Part shown: piece after piece, positions 33,496-41,436 of the stretch | Numbering within the stretch: position 1 is the stretch's first letter | How the letters are laid out: each line of letters starts with the position of its first letter | Origin: JAVDCA01 sp035293985 | GTDB taxonomy: Bacteria; Pseudomonadota; Alphaproteobacteria; Rhizobiales; Xanthobacteraceae | Length of the DNA: 64,000 bases | Direction: 5' to 3' | Assembly (NCBI GenBank): GCA_035293985.1 | Contig: DATGLS010000017.1 | Location: 124,001 to 188,000, forward strand | The notes under the pieces: model-generated | Database searches by the model: none | What the model was told of the DNA's origin: nothing | What the model saw: only the letters and a program-made list of their open reading frames with translations | Translations under genes and position numbers: made by a program

Positions 33496-34794
33496 TCAGC
33501 CCGTCAGCCGACGATACGCCCAGCGCGCCCAGGCGAACAGCGCGCGATCGTCATGGCGGCGCGCAAGAATCTGCAGGCCAATCGGCATTTGATTTGGCCC
33601 GGTGAAAACCGGAAGCGAGAGCGACGGCACATGCAGCACGGTCGACATCATGTAGAGCGGCGCGCCCGCAAAGGCGCTCCAGCCGACCGGGGCCTCGCCG
33701 TAGGCCGCGGCCGTGATCATCACGTCGTAGTGCTCCCACAGCGCATCGAACCGGTGCCGGCATGTCTCGGCGAGCTGCTTCATCCCGAGGTAGCGCTCCA
33801 AGCTGCATGACAGCCCGTCGGCGAGGCGGCCCTTGCGCAGCGTCTCGCTGATCTCGTCCCAGTGGTGCGAAATCTCCCACGTGAAGGTGCGGGCGAACTC
33901 GAAGCTCGAGATCCAACGATGCGCATCATCGAGGCCGGCGAACTCCATCGGCAGAGTGACGTCGCAGACATCGGCGCCGGCCTTGGCGAGGTCGCGGGCC
34001 GCCGCTTCGATCAGCGCGCGGGTCGTGGGCTCGACCTCGTCCCAGACTGGCGGCCGATAGATGCCGATACGGGGCGTGCGCGTGACCTCCGCGATCGCAA
34101 CCGGCGCGATGCCGAGGAGCACATCGCGATAGAGCGCGACATCGTCGAGCGAGCGCGCGAGGATGCCGATGGTGTCGAGCGAGCCCGAGGCTTCCATCAC
34201 GCCGTGCAGGCGGTGCTCGCCATAGGTCGGGCGATAGCCGAACACGCCGCAGAACGACGCCGGCCGGATGGTCGATCCGGTCGTCTGCGTGCCGAGCGCA
34301 ATCGGCACCATGTGATCGGCGACCGCCGCGGCCGATCCGCTCGACGAGCCTCCGGGCGTGCGGCCTTGGTCATGCGGATTGCGGGTCGCGCCCGGATGCA
34401 GATTGGCAAACTCGGTGGTGACCGTCTTGCCGAGCAGCACGCCGCCGGCCTTGCGCGTCAGCGCGACACAGGCGGCGTCGCGGCCCGGTCGGCGGCCGCG
34501 ATGGACGGGCGTGCCCCATTCGGTCGGGTAGTCGGCGGTGTCGATGATGTCCTTCACGCCGAAGGGCACTCCCGCGAGCGGGCCGTGCGCGCCCGCGCGG
34601 TCGCAAGCTGCGGCGGCGGCGAGCGCCTGCTCGGGATCGAGGTTGGTCCATGCCTGCACTTCGGGCTCCCGGGCCGCGATGCGATCAAGGCAGGCGCGCA
34701 TCACGGCGCCGGCGGTCGAACGGCCGGCGCCGATCGCCGCGACGATATCGGTTGCCGTCCACTCGTTCGGCGGCTTCTTGTCGATCGCTTGCAC
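33496..34794 (-). CDS. Amidase (amidase signature family)
   Basis: The 432-residue enzyme has the Ser-cisSer-Lys machinery. The lysine lies in GVPFGVKDIIDTADY near residue 80, the signature is RTPGGSSSGSAAAVADHMV, and the nucleophile region is ALGTQTTGSTIRPASFCG. The family hydrolyses amides, carbamates and related C-N bonds to acid plus ammonia or amine. It is 9 bp from the LigI-like gene upstream and 15 bp from the alpha/beta hydrolase downstream, so these are one operon. It likely performs an early step on an amide whose acid product is then cleaved. The substrate is unknown. Confidence 0.9.
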   Translation of the reverse strand: MQAIDKKPPNEWTATDIVAAIGAGRSTAGAVMRACLDRIAAREPEVQAWTNLDPEQALAAAAACDRAGAHGPLAGVPFGVKDIIDTADYPTEWGTPVHRGRRPGRDAACVALTRKAGGVLLGKTVTTEFANLHPGATRNPHDQGRTPGGSSSGSAAAVADHMVPIALGTQTTGSTIRPASFCGVFGYRPTYGEHRLHGVMEASGSLDTIGILARSLDDVALYRDVLLGIAPVAIAEVTRTPRIGIYRPPVWDEVEPTTRALIEAAARDLAKAGADVCDVTLPMEFAGLDDAHRWISSFEFARTFTWEISHHWDEISETLRKGRLADGLSCSLERYLGMKQLAETCRHRFDALWEHYDVMITAAAYGEAPVGWSAFAGAPLYMMSTVLHVPSLSLPVFTGPNQMPIGLQILARRHDDRALFAWARWAYRRLTG

Positions 34795-34803
34795 GCTGAC
34801 CTC

Positions 34804-35718
34804 TCAGGCAAACCCGTAGAGCTTCGCCGGGTTGTCGACCAGCACGCGCGTGCGAACGGACGGATCAGGCACCCAGGCCGCGAGCAGATCGGCAAGGTCA
34901 CCGTCATTGGGCATCGGAATGCCCCACTCGGTCTTCACGTGCGGCCAGTCCGATCCCCACACCAGGCGATCCGGCGCCGCCGCGACCAGCGCGTGCGCGA
35001 ATGGATTCGTATCCGCGTGAGGCAATGAGCCGGTGGAGATCCGATAGGGACCGGTAAGCTTCACCCAGGCGCGGCCGGCGCGGAGCAGTCGCAGCAAAGC
35101 CTGGAAGCCGGAGGTCGCGACGCCCTTGTCGGCTCGCACATAGCCGAGGTGGCCGAACACGCAGTCGACCGGCAGCCGCGCCAGCATCCGGTCGAGATCG
35201 GGAAACTCGTCCACGTGCATCAGGAACTCGATATGCCAGCCGAATGCCTTGATGCGGTCGGCGAGCCGCTCGATCGACGCGAGCGGCAGCTCGCCCTTGC
35301 CGGTCTTGACGTCGACGATGTTGAGGCGGGCGCCGCGCACGCCAGCGGCGTGCATCGCCGCGATCTCGCGCTCGCTCGCATCATCCGCGAGCACTGCGAC
35401 GCCGCGGAAGCTCGCGCCGGCCGCCTTCATGGCGGCGAGCATGGCCCGGTTGTCGGTGCCGTGGAAGCTCGGCTGCACCAGGACGGCGCGCTCGCAACCG
35501 AGCGTCGCGAGGAGATGGCGATAGGCGGGCAGCAGCGCGTCCGGGGGCGTGTAGATGCGTTCCGGGATGTAGCCATAGGTCGCCTGTGGGCCGCAGATAT
35601 GGGCGTGGCAGTCGCAGGCGAGCGGGGGAAATTTGGATTTGGGCGGGCGCGGCGCCGGGTCGGGCGGCGCGCATCGGGGCGCCGAGTTCGCAGCATTGGC
35701 GCCGTTGCTGTTGGTCAT
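34804..35718 (-). CDS. LigI-like amidohydrolase (2-pyrone-4,6-dicarboxylate hydrolase type)
   Basis: The 304-residue TIM-barrel protein has the N-terminal metal motif DCHAHICGP (His38, His40) and the arrangement of 2-pyrone-4,6-dicarboxylate hydrolase LigI. This includes the run YIPERIYTPPDALLPAYR, where LigI has its substrate loop, and GSDWPHVKTEWG at the end. LigI-type enzymes hydrolyse lactones from aromatic acid degradation. An N-terminal extension of about 30 residues is low in complexity. It is the first gene of the minus-strand block and is divergent from hmgA across 147 bp. The exact lactone is not known. Confidence 0.85.
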   Translation of the reverse strand: MTNSNGANAANSAPRCAPPDPAPRPPKSKFPPLACDCHAHICGPQATYGYIPERIYTPPDALLPAYRHLLATLGCERAVLVQPSFHGTDNRAMLAAMKAAGASFRGVAVLADDASEREIAAMHAAGVRGARLNIVDVKTGKGELPLASIERLADRIKAFGWHIEFLMHVDEFPDLDRMLARLPVDCVFGHLGYVRADKGVATSGFQALLRLLRAGRAWVKLTGPYRISTGSLPHADTNPFAHALVAAAPDRLVWGSDWPHVKTEWGIPMPNDGDLADLLAAWVPDPSVRTRVLVDNPAKLYGFA

Positions 35719-35823
35719 TCCGGAGACCTCGGGCTCGTCGGGTTGGTGGTTTCACGCGTTGGTAAGGAGCGGCGGGGACCGCCCGGGAATTGCACCTAGC
35801 AGACCGGGCGCGAACCGGGTAAA

Positions 35824-35838
35824 TTCGTTACAGACGAA
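35824..35838. promoter_or_regulatory. Inverted repeat upstream of hmgA
   Basis: TTCGT and ACGAA flank a 5-bp spacer 28 bp before the hmgA start codon, inside the divergent control region. The position fits a regulator site or a promoter-proximal operator. No regulator gene is adjacent, so this is a weak prediction from symmetry and location only. Confidence 0.35.
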
Positions 35839-35865
35839 ACTATCACATCTCCGCGGGAGCTGCCC

Positions 35866-37245
35866 ATGGACGCCAAGGTCAAGACGAGGCGGGAAAAGCA
35901 CGCGCCGAGGACGCAGCAACGGCCGGAGAAGGCCGACACCAGGATCGAGCGCAACGCCACATTCCGGTATCAGCCCGGCTTCGGCAACCAGTTCGTCAGC
36001 GAAGCGGTGCCCGGCGCCCTGCCGATCGGCCGCAATAGCCCGCAGAAGCCGCCGCATGGGCTCTATGCCGAGCTGATCTCCGGCACCGCCTTCACGGCCC
36101 CGCGGCACGAGAACCGGCGCACTTGGACGTACCGCATCCTGCCATCGGTGGTGCACCGGCCTTATCAGCGCATCGACAACGGCATGATCCGCAGCGCGCC
36201 GTTCGACGACGTCGAGGCGACGCCGTCGCAGCTGCGCTGGTCGCCGTTCCCGATCCCGAAGAAGGCGACCGACTTCGTCGAGGGCATGGTGACGCTCGGC
36301 GGCAACGGCAACGTGGCGACCCAGACCGGCATGGCGGCGCACATCTATGCCGCCAACGCCTCGATGACCGACCGCTACTTCTACAATGCCGACGGCGAGA
36401 TGCTGGTGCTGCCGCAGCAGGGCCGCGCGCGCTTCGTCACCGAGCTCGGGGTGGTCGAGGCCGTGCCGGGCGAGATCGCCCTGCTGCCGCGCGGCCTGCG
36501 CTTTCGGGTCGAGCTGCCGGACGGGTCGTCGCGCGGCTACATCTGCGAGAACTACGGCGCGGCGCTGCGGCTGCCCGAGCTCGGGCCGCTCGGCTCGAAC
36601 GGGCTCGCCAATCCGCGCGACTTCCTGGCGCCGGTCGCGGCCTTCGAGGACAAGGCGGCGCCGTGCACAATGGTCGCGAAATTCCAGGGCAACCTATGGG
36701 CGGCCGAGATGAAGCACTCGCCGCTCAACGTGGTGGCGTGGCACGGCAACTGCGTGCCTTATAAATACGACCTCGCCCGGTTCATGGTGATCGGCACCGT
36801 GAGCTTCGATCACCCCGATCCATCGATCTACAGCGTGCTCACCGCGCCCTCCGATACGCCGGGCGTCGCCAATATCGACTTCGTGATCTTCCCGCCGCGC
36901 TGGCTGGTCGGCGAGGACACTTTCCGCCCGCCCTGGTATCACCGCAACGTCATGACCGAGTTCATGGGCCTGCTGTACGGCCGCTACGACGCCAAGGCCG
37001 AAGGCTTCCTGCCGGGCGGCGCCAGCCTGCACAACTGCATGACGGCGCACGGCCCCGATGCCGAGACGGCCGAGCGCGCCAGCAACGCCGAGCTCAAGCC
37101 GCACAAGCTCACCGATACCATGGCGTTCATGTTCGAGAGCCGCTTCGCCATGCGGCTCACCCGCTACGCGATCGAGTCTGCCGAGCTGCAGCACGATTAT
37201 TTCGAGGGCTGGCAGGGCCTGCAGCGCCGCTTTCCAGGGAAATAA
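35866..37245 (+). CDS. hmgA: Homogentisate 1,2-dioxygenase
   Basis: The 459-residue cupin-type iron dioxygenase matches HmgA over its length. The early signature YQPGFGNQFVSEAVPGALP is followed by PRHENRRTWTYRILPS. The Fe(II) ligands are in WYHRNVMTEFMGLLYG (His, Glu) and LHNCMTAHGPD (His). It opens the ring of homogentisate to maleylacetoacetate in tyrosine and phenylalanine breakdown. A basic N-terminal extension of about 25 residues precedes the conserved start, an alternative site for a shorter protein. The pathway continues with fahA two genes downstream. Maleylacetoacetate isomerase is not in this cluster. Confidence 0.96.
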   Translation: MDAKVKTRREKHAPRTQQRPEKADTRIERNATFRYQPGFGNQFVSEAVPGALPIGRNSPQKPPHGLYAELISGTAFTAPRHENRRTWTYRILPSVVHRPYQRIDNGMIRSAPFDDVEATPSQLRWSPFPIPKKATDFVEGMVTLGGNGNVATQTGMAAHIYAANASMTDRYFYNADGEMLVLPQQGRARFVTELGVVEAVPGEIALLPRGLRFRVELPDGSSRGYICENYGAALRLPELGPLGSNGLANPRDFLAPVAAFEDKAAPCTMVAKFQGNLWAAEMKHSPLNVVAWHGNCVPYKYDLARFMVIGTVSFDHPDPSIYSVLTAPSDTPGVANIDFVIFPPRWLVGEDTFRPPWYHRNVMTEFMGLLYGRYDAKAEGFLPGGASLHNCMTAHGPDAETAERASNAELKPHKLTDTMAFMFESRFAMRLTRYAIESAELQHDYFEGWQGLQRRFPGK

Positions 37246-37262
37246 AAAGTCGTAATGATGGA

Positions 37263-37363
37263 CGCGTGGGGTGGCCGACGGCCCTTCGCCGTTGGCCCAC
37301 GCGCGTGTGGAAGATGAGGGTGCCGCGTGAGCGAAATCGAAGGCGATTTCGCTCACCCTACGG
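37263..37363. repeat. Palindromic repeats between hmgA and the SDR gene (family C-like)
   Basis: Two palindromes are present: CGTGGGGTGGCCGACGGC with GCCGTTGGCCCACGCG, and GCGTGAGCGAAATCGAAGG with GCGATTTCGCTCACCCTACG. They fill most of the gap between two same-strand genes. Confidence 0.75.
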
Positions 37364-37377
37364 CGAAGGAGCAAGGC

Positions 37378-38130
37378 GTGGAGCAACAGAGTCTCAAGGG
37401 CAAGATCGCGGTCGTCACCGGCGGATCGAGCGGCATCGGCGCAATGACGGTGCGGATGCTCGCGGCCGAGGGCGCGACCGCGTATGTCGGTTACAACAAG
37501 GGGCGCGAGCGTGCCGAGAAGCTGATTGCCGAATTGCCGGGCGGCGGACACCAGCCGATCCGCATCGTGCTGGAGGACTCGGCGAGTATGCGCGCGGCGG
37601 CGAAGACGGTCGGTGACGCGCATGGGCACGCCGACATCCTGGTCAACTCGGCCGGCTTCACCACGCCGGTGCCGCACGGCGATCTCGAGGCGATGACCGA
37701 CGAGCTGATCGACGCGCTGATGGTCGCGAACGTGCGTGGGCCGTTCGCGATGGTGCGTGCGTTTGCGCCGCTGCTCAAGGCGAGCGGTGACGCGACCGTG
37801 ATCAACGTCTCGTCGGTTTCGGGCTTCACCGGATCCGGCTCGAGCGTCGCCTATTGCGCCGCCAAGGCGGCTCTCGACACGATGACCATGTCGCTCGGCC
37901 GCGCGCTCGGGCCGGACATTCGCGTGCTGTGCGTATCGCCGGGCGCGGTCAACACCGATTTCGTCGCCGGCCGCGGCCTGCCGCAGCTGGAGAAGATCGC
38001 ACAGGCGACGCCGCTCAAGAAGATCGTCCAGCCCGGCGACGTCGCGCGCGCGATCCTCGCCTGCGTCACCCATCTCAAGGTCACGACCGGGGCCATCATC
38101 GTGTGCGACGGCGGCCGCTTCCTCAACTGA
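37378..38130 (+). CDS. Short-chain dehydrogenase/reductase
   Basis: The 250-residue SDR has the cofactor motif VVTGGSSGIGAMTVRML (about residues 11-27) and the central NSAG. The catalytic serine is in VSSVSGF and the active-site YCAAK lies near residue 158. It resembles FabG-type NADPH reductases of unknown substrate. I use the GTG at 37378 because AAGGAG lies 7 bp upstream; an ATG-class start 17 codons earlier falls within the palindromic repeat. It is 20 bp upstream of fahA and thus cotranscribed, but has no known role in homogentisate breakdown. It may act on a side product. Confidence 0.87.
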   Translation: MEQQSLKGKIAVVTGGSSGIGAMTVRMLAAEGATAYVGYNKGRERAEKLIAELPGGGHQPIRIVLEDSASMRAAAKTVGDAHGHADILVNSAGFTTPVPHGDLEAMTDELIDALMVANVRGPFAMVRAFAPLLKASGDATVINVSSVSGFTGSGSSVAYCAAKAALDTMTMSLGRALGPDIRVLCVSPGAVNTDFVAGRGLPQLEKIAQATPLKKIVQPGDVARAILACVTHLKVTTGAIIVCDGGRFLN

Positions 38131-38150
38131 CGATCGATACGAGCCATCCC

Positions 38151-39461
38151 ATGAACGCTCTCAACGAGACGCATGATCTCGCGCGCACGAGCTGGGTCGC
38201 GAGCGCCAATGCGCCCGGCTGCGACTTCCCGATCCAGAACCTGCCGTTCGGCGCGTTTCGCCCGCGCGGCGACGGCGCCGAGCCGATGATCGGCGTCGCC
38301 ATCGGCGACCAGATTCTCGACGTCACCGCCGTTGCGCCCTTCGTCGACACAGCCGCGCGCGACGCGGCAGCGGCCTGCGCGTCGCCGCACTTGAACGACC
38401 TGATGGCGCTCGGGCCGGCCGCGTGGACGGCGCTGCGCCGCGCGCTGTCGCGGCTGCTGAGCGATCCGGGCGCGCGCGAGCGGGTCGAGCGGTTCCTGAC
38501 GCCGATGACGCAGGCCGAGCTGTTCGTGCCGGCGCGCATCGGCAACTACACCGATTTCTTCGCCTCGATCTTCCACGCCACCAATGCGGGCAAGCTGTTT
38601 CGCCCCGACAACCCACTCAATCCCAACTACAAATACGTGCCGGTCGCCTATCACAGCCGCGCCTCGTCGGTGCGCGCGAGCGGCACGCCGGTGCGCCGGC
38701 CGCTCGGCCAGGCGAAAGGGCCGGACGACCCCGCGCCGGTCTATCGGGCGAGCCGCGCGCTCGACTACGAGCTCGAGTTCGGCTTCTACATCGGCACGCC
38801 GTCACGGCTCGGCGAGCCGGTGCCGATCGGTGAGGCGGGCTCGCACGTGTTCGGCTTCTGCCTGCTCAACGACTGGTCGGCGCGCGACATTCAGGCCTGG
38901 GAATCGCAGCCGCTCGGGCCGTTCCTCGGCAAGAGCTTTCTCACCTCGGTCTCGCCCTGGGTGGTGACCGCGGAAGCGCTCGCGCCCTACCGCGTCAAGG
39001 CTTATGCGCGTCCGGACGGCGATCCGGCGCCGCTGCCGCACCTCAATGACGCCGGCGATCAGGCGAGCGGCGGTCTCGACGTCACGTTCGAGGTGCTGCT
39101 CGCGACCGAGAAGATGCGCGCGGCCGACGCGGCGCCGTTCCGCCTCAGCAAAAGCTCGTTCGCCACCATCTACTGGACCGTCGCCCAGATGGTGGCGCAT
39201 CACACCAGCAACGGCTGCAACCTCGAGATCGGCGATCTGATGGGCAGCGGCACCTGCTCGGGGCCGCAGGACGAGAGCCGCGGCTGCCTGCTCGAGCTCA
39301 CCTCGCGCGGCCGCAATCCGATCGCGCTGCCGAACGGCGAGACGCGCGCGTTCCTGCAAGACGGTGACGAGGTCATCTTCCGCGCCCATTGCGAGCGCCC
39401 CGGCCGCGCCCGCATCGGCTTCGGCGAATGCCGCGGCATCGTTGCGCCGGCGCTTGGCTGA
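38151..39461 (+). CDS. fahA: Fumarylacetoacetase
   Basis: The 436-residue enzyme has the SH3-like N-terminal domain (LPFGAFRPRG) and the FAH catalytic domain. Metal and substrate residues are visible in NYTDFFASIFHATNAG, DYELEFGFYIG, LLNDWSARDIQAWE and GSGTCSGP. It cleaves fumarylacetoacetate to fumarate and acetoacetate, the last step of tyrosine breakdown. It lies in the hmgA - SDR - fahA order. The length and motifs match the type I fumarylacetoacetase, so the call is firm. It is unlike the short FAH-family protein at 4221. Confidence 0.95.
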   Translation: MNALNETHDLARTSWVASANAPGCDFPIQNLPFGAFRPRGDGAEPMIGVAIGDQILDVTAVAPFVDTAARDAAAACASPHLNDLMALGPAAWTALRRALSRLLSDPGARERVERFLTPMTQAELFVPARIGNYTDFFASIFHATNAGKLFRPDNPLNPNYKYVPVAYHSRASSVRASGTPVRRPLGQAKGPDDPAPVYRASRALDYELEFGFYIGTPSRLGEPVPIGEAGSHVFGFCLLNDWSARDIQAWESQPLGPFLGKSFLTSVSPWVVTAEALAPYRVKAYARPDGDPAPLPHLNDAGDQASGGLDVTFEVLLATEKMRAADAAPFRLSKSSFATIYWTVAQMVAHHTSNGCNLEIGDLMGSGTCSGPQDESRGCLLELTSRGRNPIALPNGETRAFLQDGDEVIFRAHCERPGRARIGFGECRGIVAPALG

Positions 39462-39470
39462 GTGTTTCTT

Positions 39471-39622
39471 TACCCTTCCCTGCCGGGGCCCTGCAGGGAG
39501 GGTCGGATCGCATTGAGCGCAGCGAAATGCGATCCGGGGTCGGGTGGCGGTGTCCCGACCGCGGAAGCACCGTCACCCACCCCGCTCGCTTCGCTCGCGA
39601 CCCTCCCCCTGCACGGGAACGT
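39471..39622. repeat. Long intergenic repeat, family D
   Basis: It begins TACCCTTCCCTGCCGGGGCC and ends GACCCTCCCCCTGCACGGG. Inside, GGAGGGTCGGATCGCATTGAG matches the copy at 23443-23607 with few changes. It separates fahA from an amidohydrolase gene. Confidence 0.87.
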
Positions 39623-39639
39623 GAAGAGGCGTACTCAAC

Positions 39640-40611
39640 ATGAAGATCGACATTCACGGCCATTTCGTCGACCCGCTCTATCTCGACGAGCTCGCGCGCG
39701 TGATGACGCTCGAGGTCGAGAAGACCGCCGACGGCAAGACGCTGATGCGCCACAACGGCTACACGCTGGCGTGGACGCGGCCCGACATGTTCGATATGGA
39801 TCATCGATTGCGCGACATGGACCAGAAGGGCATCGACATGCGGGTGCTCACCGTGTCGACGCCGAGCATCTATCCGTGGCGCGGCGCCGACCAGGTGCGC
39901 ATGGCGCGCCACGTCAACGACATGCTGGCGAAGGACTGCCGCACCCACGCGGACCGCTTCATCGGCTTTGCGAGCTTGCCGCTGCACGACATCGAGGCCT
40001 CGCTCGCCGAAATCGACCGTGCCACGGGCGAGCTCGGCATGAAGGGCGTTGCCATCGGCTCCAACATCGGCGGGCCGCCGCTCAACGATGCCCGCTTCGA
40101 GCCGCTGTGGGCGAAGCTCGACGCCATGCGGCTGCCGGTGTTCGAGCATCCGATGTTCCCGCGTGACACCTCGGAGATGGGCGAGTTCGAGCTGCCGCTG
40201 CGCGTCGGGCTGATCTTCGACACGACGCTGGTGGCGGCGCGGCTGATCTACGGCGGGGTGTTCGAGCGCTACCCGAACTTTCCGTACATCATGGCGCATA
40301 CCGGCGGGGCCACCATCCTGATGTTTGAGCGGCTCGACAACGGCTATCGGCTGTTTCCCGACTGCCGCAAATACATCAGCAAGCTGCCGAGCGAATATGG
40401 CAAGCGGCTTTATTACGACACCTGCTCGTTCGGCGAGGCGGCGCTGATGCTGGCCATCGGCTCGGTCGGGGTGTCGCAGATCCTGTTCGGCACCGACGAT
40501 CCCTTCATCGGCGCCGACACCAAGCACGTGACGCGGCTCTCGATCGCCGAGCCCGACAAGGCCGCGATCCTCGGGGGTAATGCGAAGAAGATGCTCGGGC
40601 TGACGGGCTAG
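39640..40611 (+). CDS. ACMSD-like amidohydrolase/decarboxylase
   Basis: The 323-residue TIM-barrel enzyme has the ACMSD-type motif KIDIHGHFVDP (His6, His8). Later come VFEHPMFPR and the closing GTDDPFIGAD, with the metal-binding aspartate in the GTDDP run. Relatives decarboxylate aminocarboxymuconate semialdehyde or dihydroxybenzoates. The tyrosine cluster upstream is separated by a repeat, so it may be an independent unit. Substrate and reaction remain open, though a zinc-dependent, non-oxidative decarboxylation is likely. Confidence 0.84.
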   Translation: MKIDIHGHFVDPLYLDELARVMTLEVEKTADGKTLMRHNGYTLAWTRPDMFDMDHRLRDMDQKGIDMRVLTVSTPSIYPWRGADQVRMARHVNDMLAKDCRTHADRFIGFASLPLHDIEASLAEIDRATGELGMKGVAIGSNIGGPPLNDARFEPLWAKLDAMRLPVFEHPMFPRDTSEMGEFELPLRVGLIFDTTLVAARLIYGGVFERYPNFPYIMAHTGGATILMFERLDNGYRLFPDCRKYISKLPSEYGKRLYYDTCSFGEAALMLAIGSVGVSQILFGTDDPFIGADTKHVTRLSIAEPDKAAILGGNAKKMLGLTG

Positions 40612-40992
40612 TTGCGTGGGGCTGCCACGGTCCCATTGTGATTGCTTCTGTTATCCCAGTTGGGTTTGTTCTGGAGTTCTGGAATTTTGCGCGACGGTGG
40701 GTTTGCGGCTCGTGGCGGTCTAGCGACGATTGCCGCGTCAGCGACTTCTGGCGCCGGAGATGTTGTAATCATTCGATTTTTTGACCTAGGTTCGTTCGGC
40801 CAAAACTGCTTCGGTCCCCGATGTGAGATGGGGAACACATCCCCGGGCCCCCGCAAAACTCTCGATGAGGGCGATTCCTCCGACAAGAACTCGCCCCGCC
40901 TCACGGCATTTAGCAACGGCCGTCACCATGATCAAGAACATTTAGGGAACAAAAATGCTCCTGGCGGTGCTTGGTTGGCCGATTTTGCCGGG
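40612..40992. other. Gene-free interval (381 bp)
   Basis: This stretch lies between the ends of two convergent genes and looks visibly less GC-rich than the surroundings. A minus-strand open frame of about 100 codons across it has no protein-like composition, so I do not call it a gene. I see no RNA gene or terminator. Confidence 0.5.
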
Positions 40993-41295
40993 CTAGGAAC
41001 ACTTCCCCTCGTGCGCCTTCGAGATTTTCGCTGCTTGCCGCTTGCAGTCGTTGGAATAGGTCATCCCGTTGCAGCCGCATACCGGCAGGAAGATCTCGGT
41101 GCAGATTTCCGGCGCCGTGGCGCAGGTGCCGGCGCCATCGGCGACGGCGCATTGACCGGACGGCATCTGACACCACAGTCCCGCGTCGCATTGGATGCCG
41201 GCGATTCCGCCGCACCGCTGACCCTGCTTGGCAGCGTCCGCAGGGCCGGCGACCGCGGCCATGCACACGAGCGTCGTCAGCAGCTTGCCGTACAT
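40993..41295 (-). CDS. Secreted Kazal-type domain protein
   Basis: The 100-residue protein has a signal peptide (LLTTLVCMAAVAGPADA, cut near residue 21) and is rich in cysteine. The C-terminal third has the Kazal signature: PVCGCNGMTYSNDC followed by a spaced cysteine near the end. Kazal domains are serine-protease inhibitors known mainly in animals and also seen in bacterial secreted proteins. The preceding region (CGGIAGIQCDAGLWCQM) forms a second disulfide-rich unit. A GGGGGCGGGAT stretch acts as ribosome-binding site for the start at 41295. It is divergent from the glycosyltransferase gene. A protease target is unknown. Confidence 0.8.
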   Translation of the reverse strand: MYGKLLTTLVCMAAVAGPADAAKQGQRCGGIAGIQCDAGLWCQMPSGQCAVADGAGTCATAPEICTEIFLPVCGCNGMTYSNDCKRQAAKISKAHEGKCS

Positions 41296-41436
41296 ATCCC
41301 GCCCCCTTGGAGCCACCTTGGACCCGTTCGCATGGCGATCCGGTATACGGCAAGATACCATGCGCCGCGTGTAGCGTCAGCACGGCGCGCCGCGCCGGCG
41401 CACCGCCTGGCCGCCGATCTGCGCATATCCTCCGCA

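Noticed and set aside
40608..40916. Minus-strand frame of about 100 codons after the ACMSD-like gene
   Set aside because: Composition is low in hydrophobic residues, it overlaps the stop of the amidohydrolase gene, and it has no ribosome-binding site; it looks like a spurious frame in a gene-free stretch.
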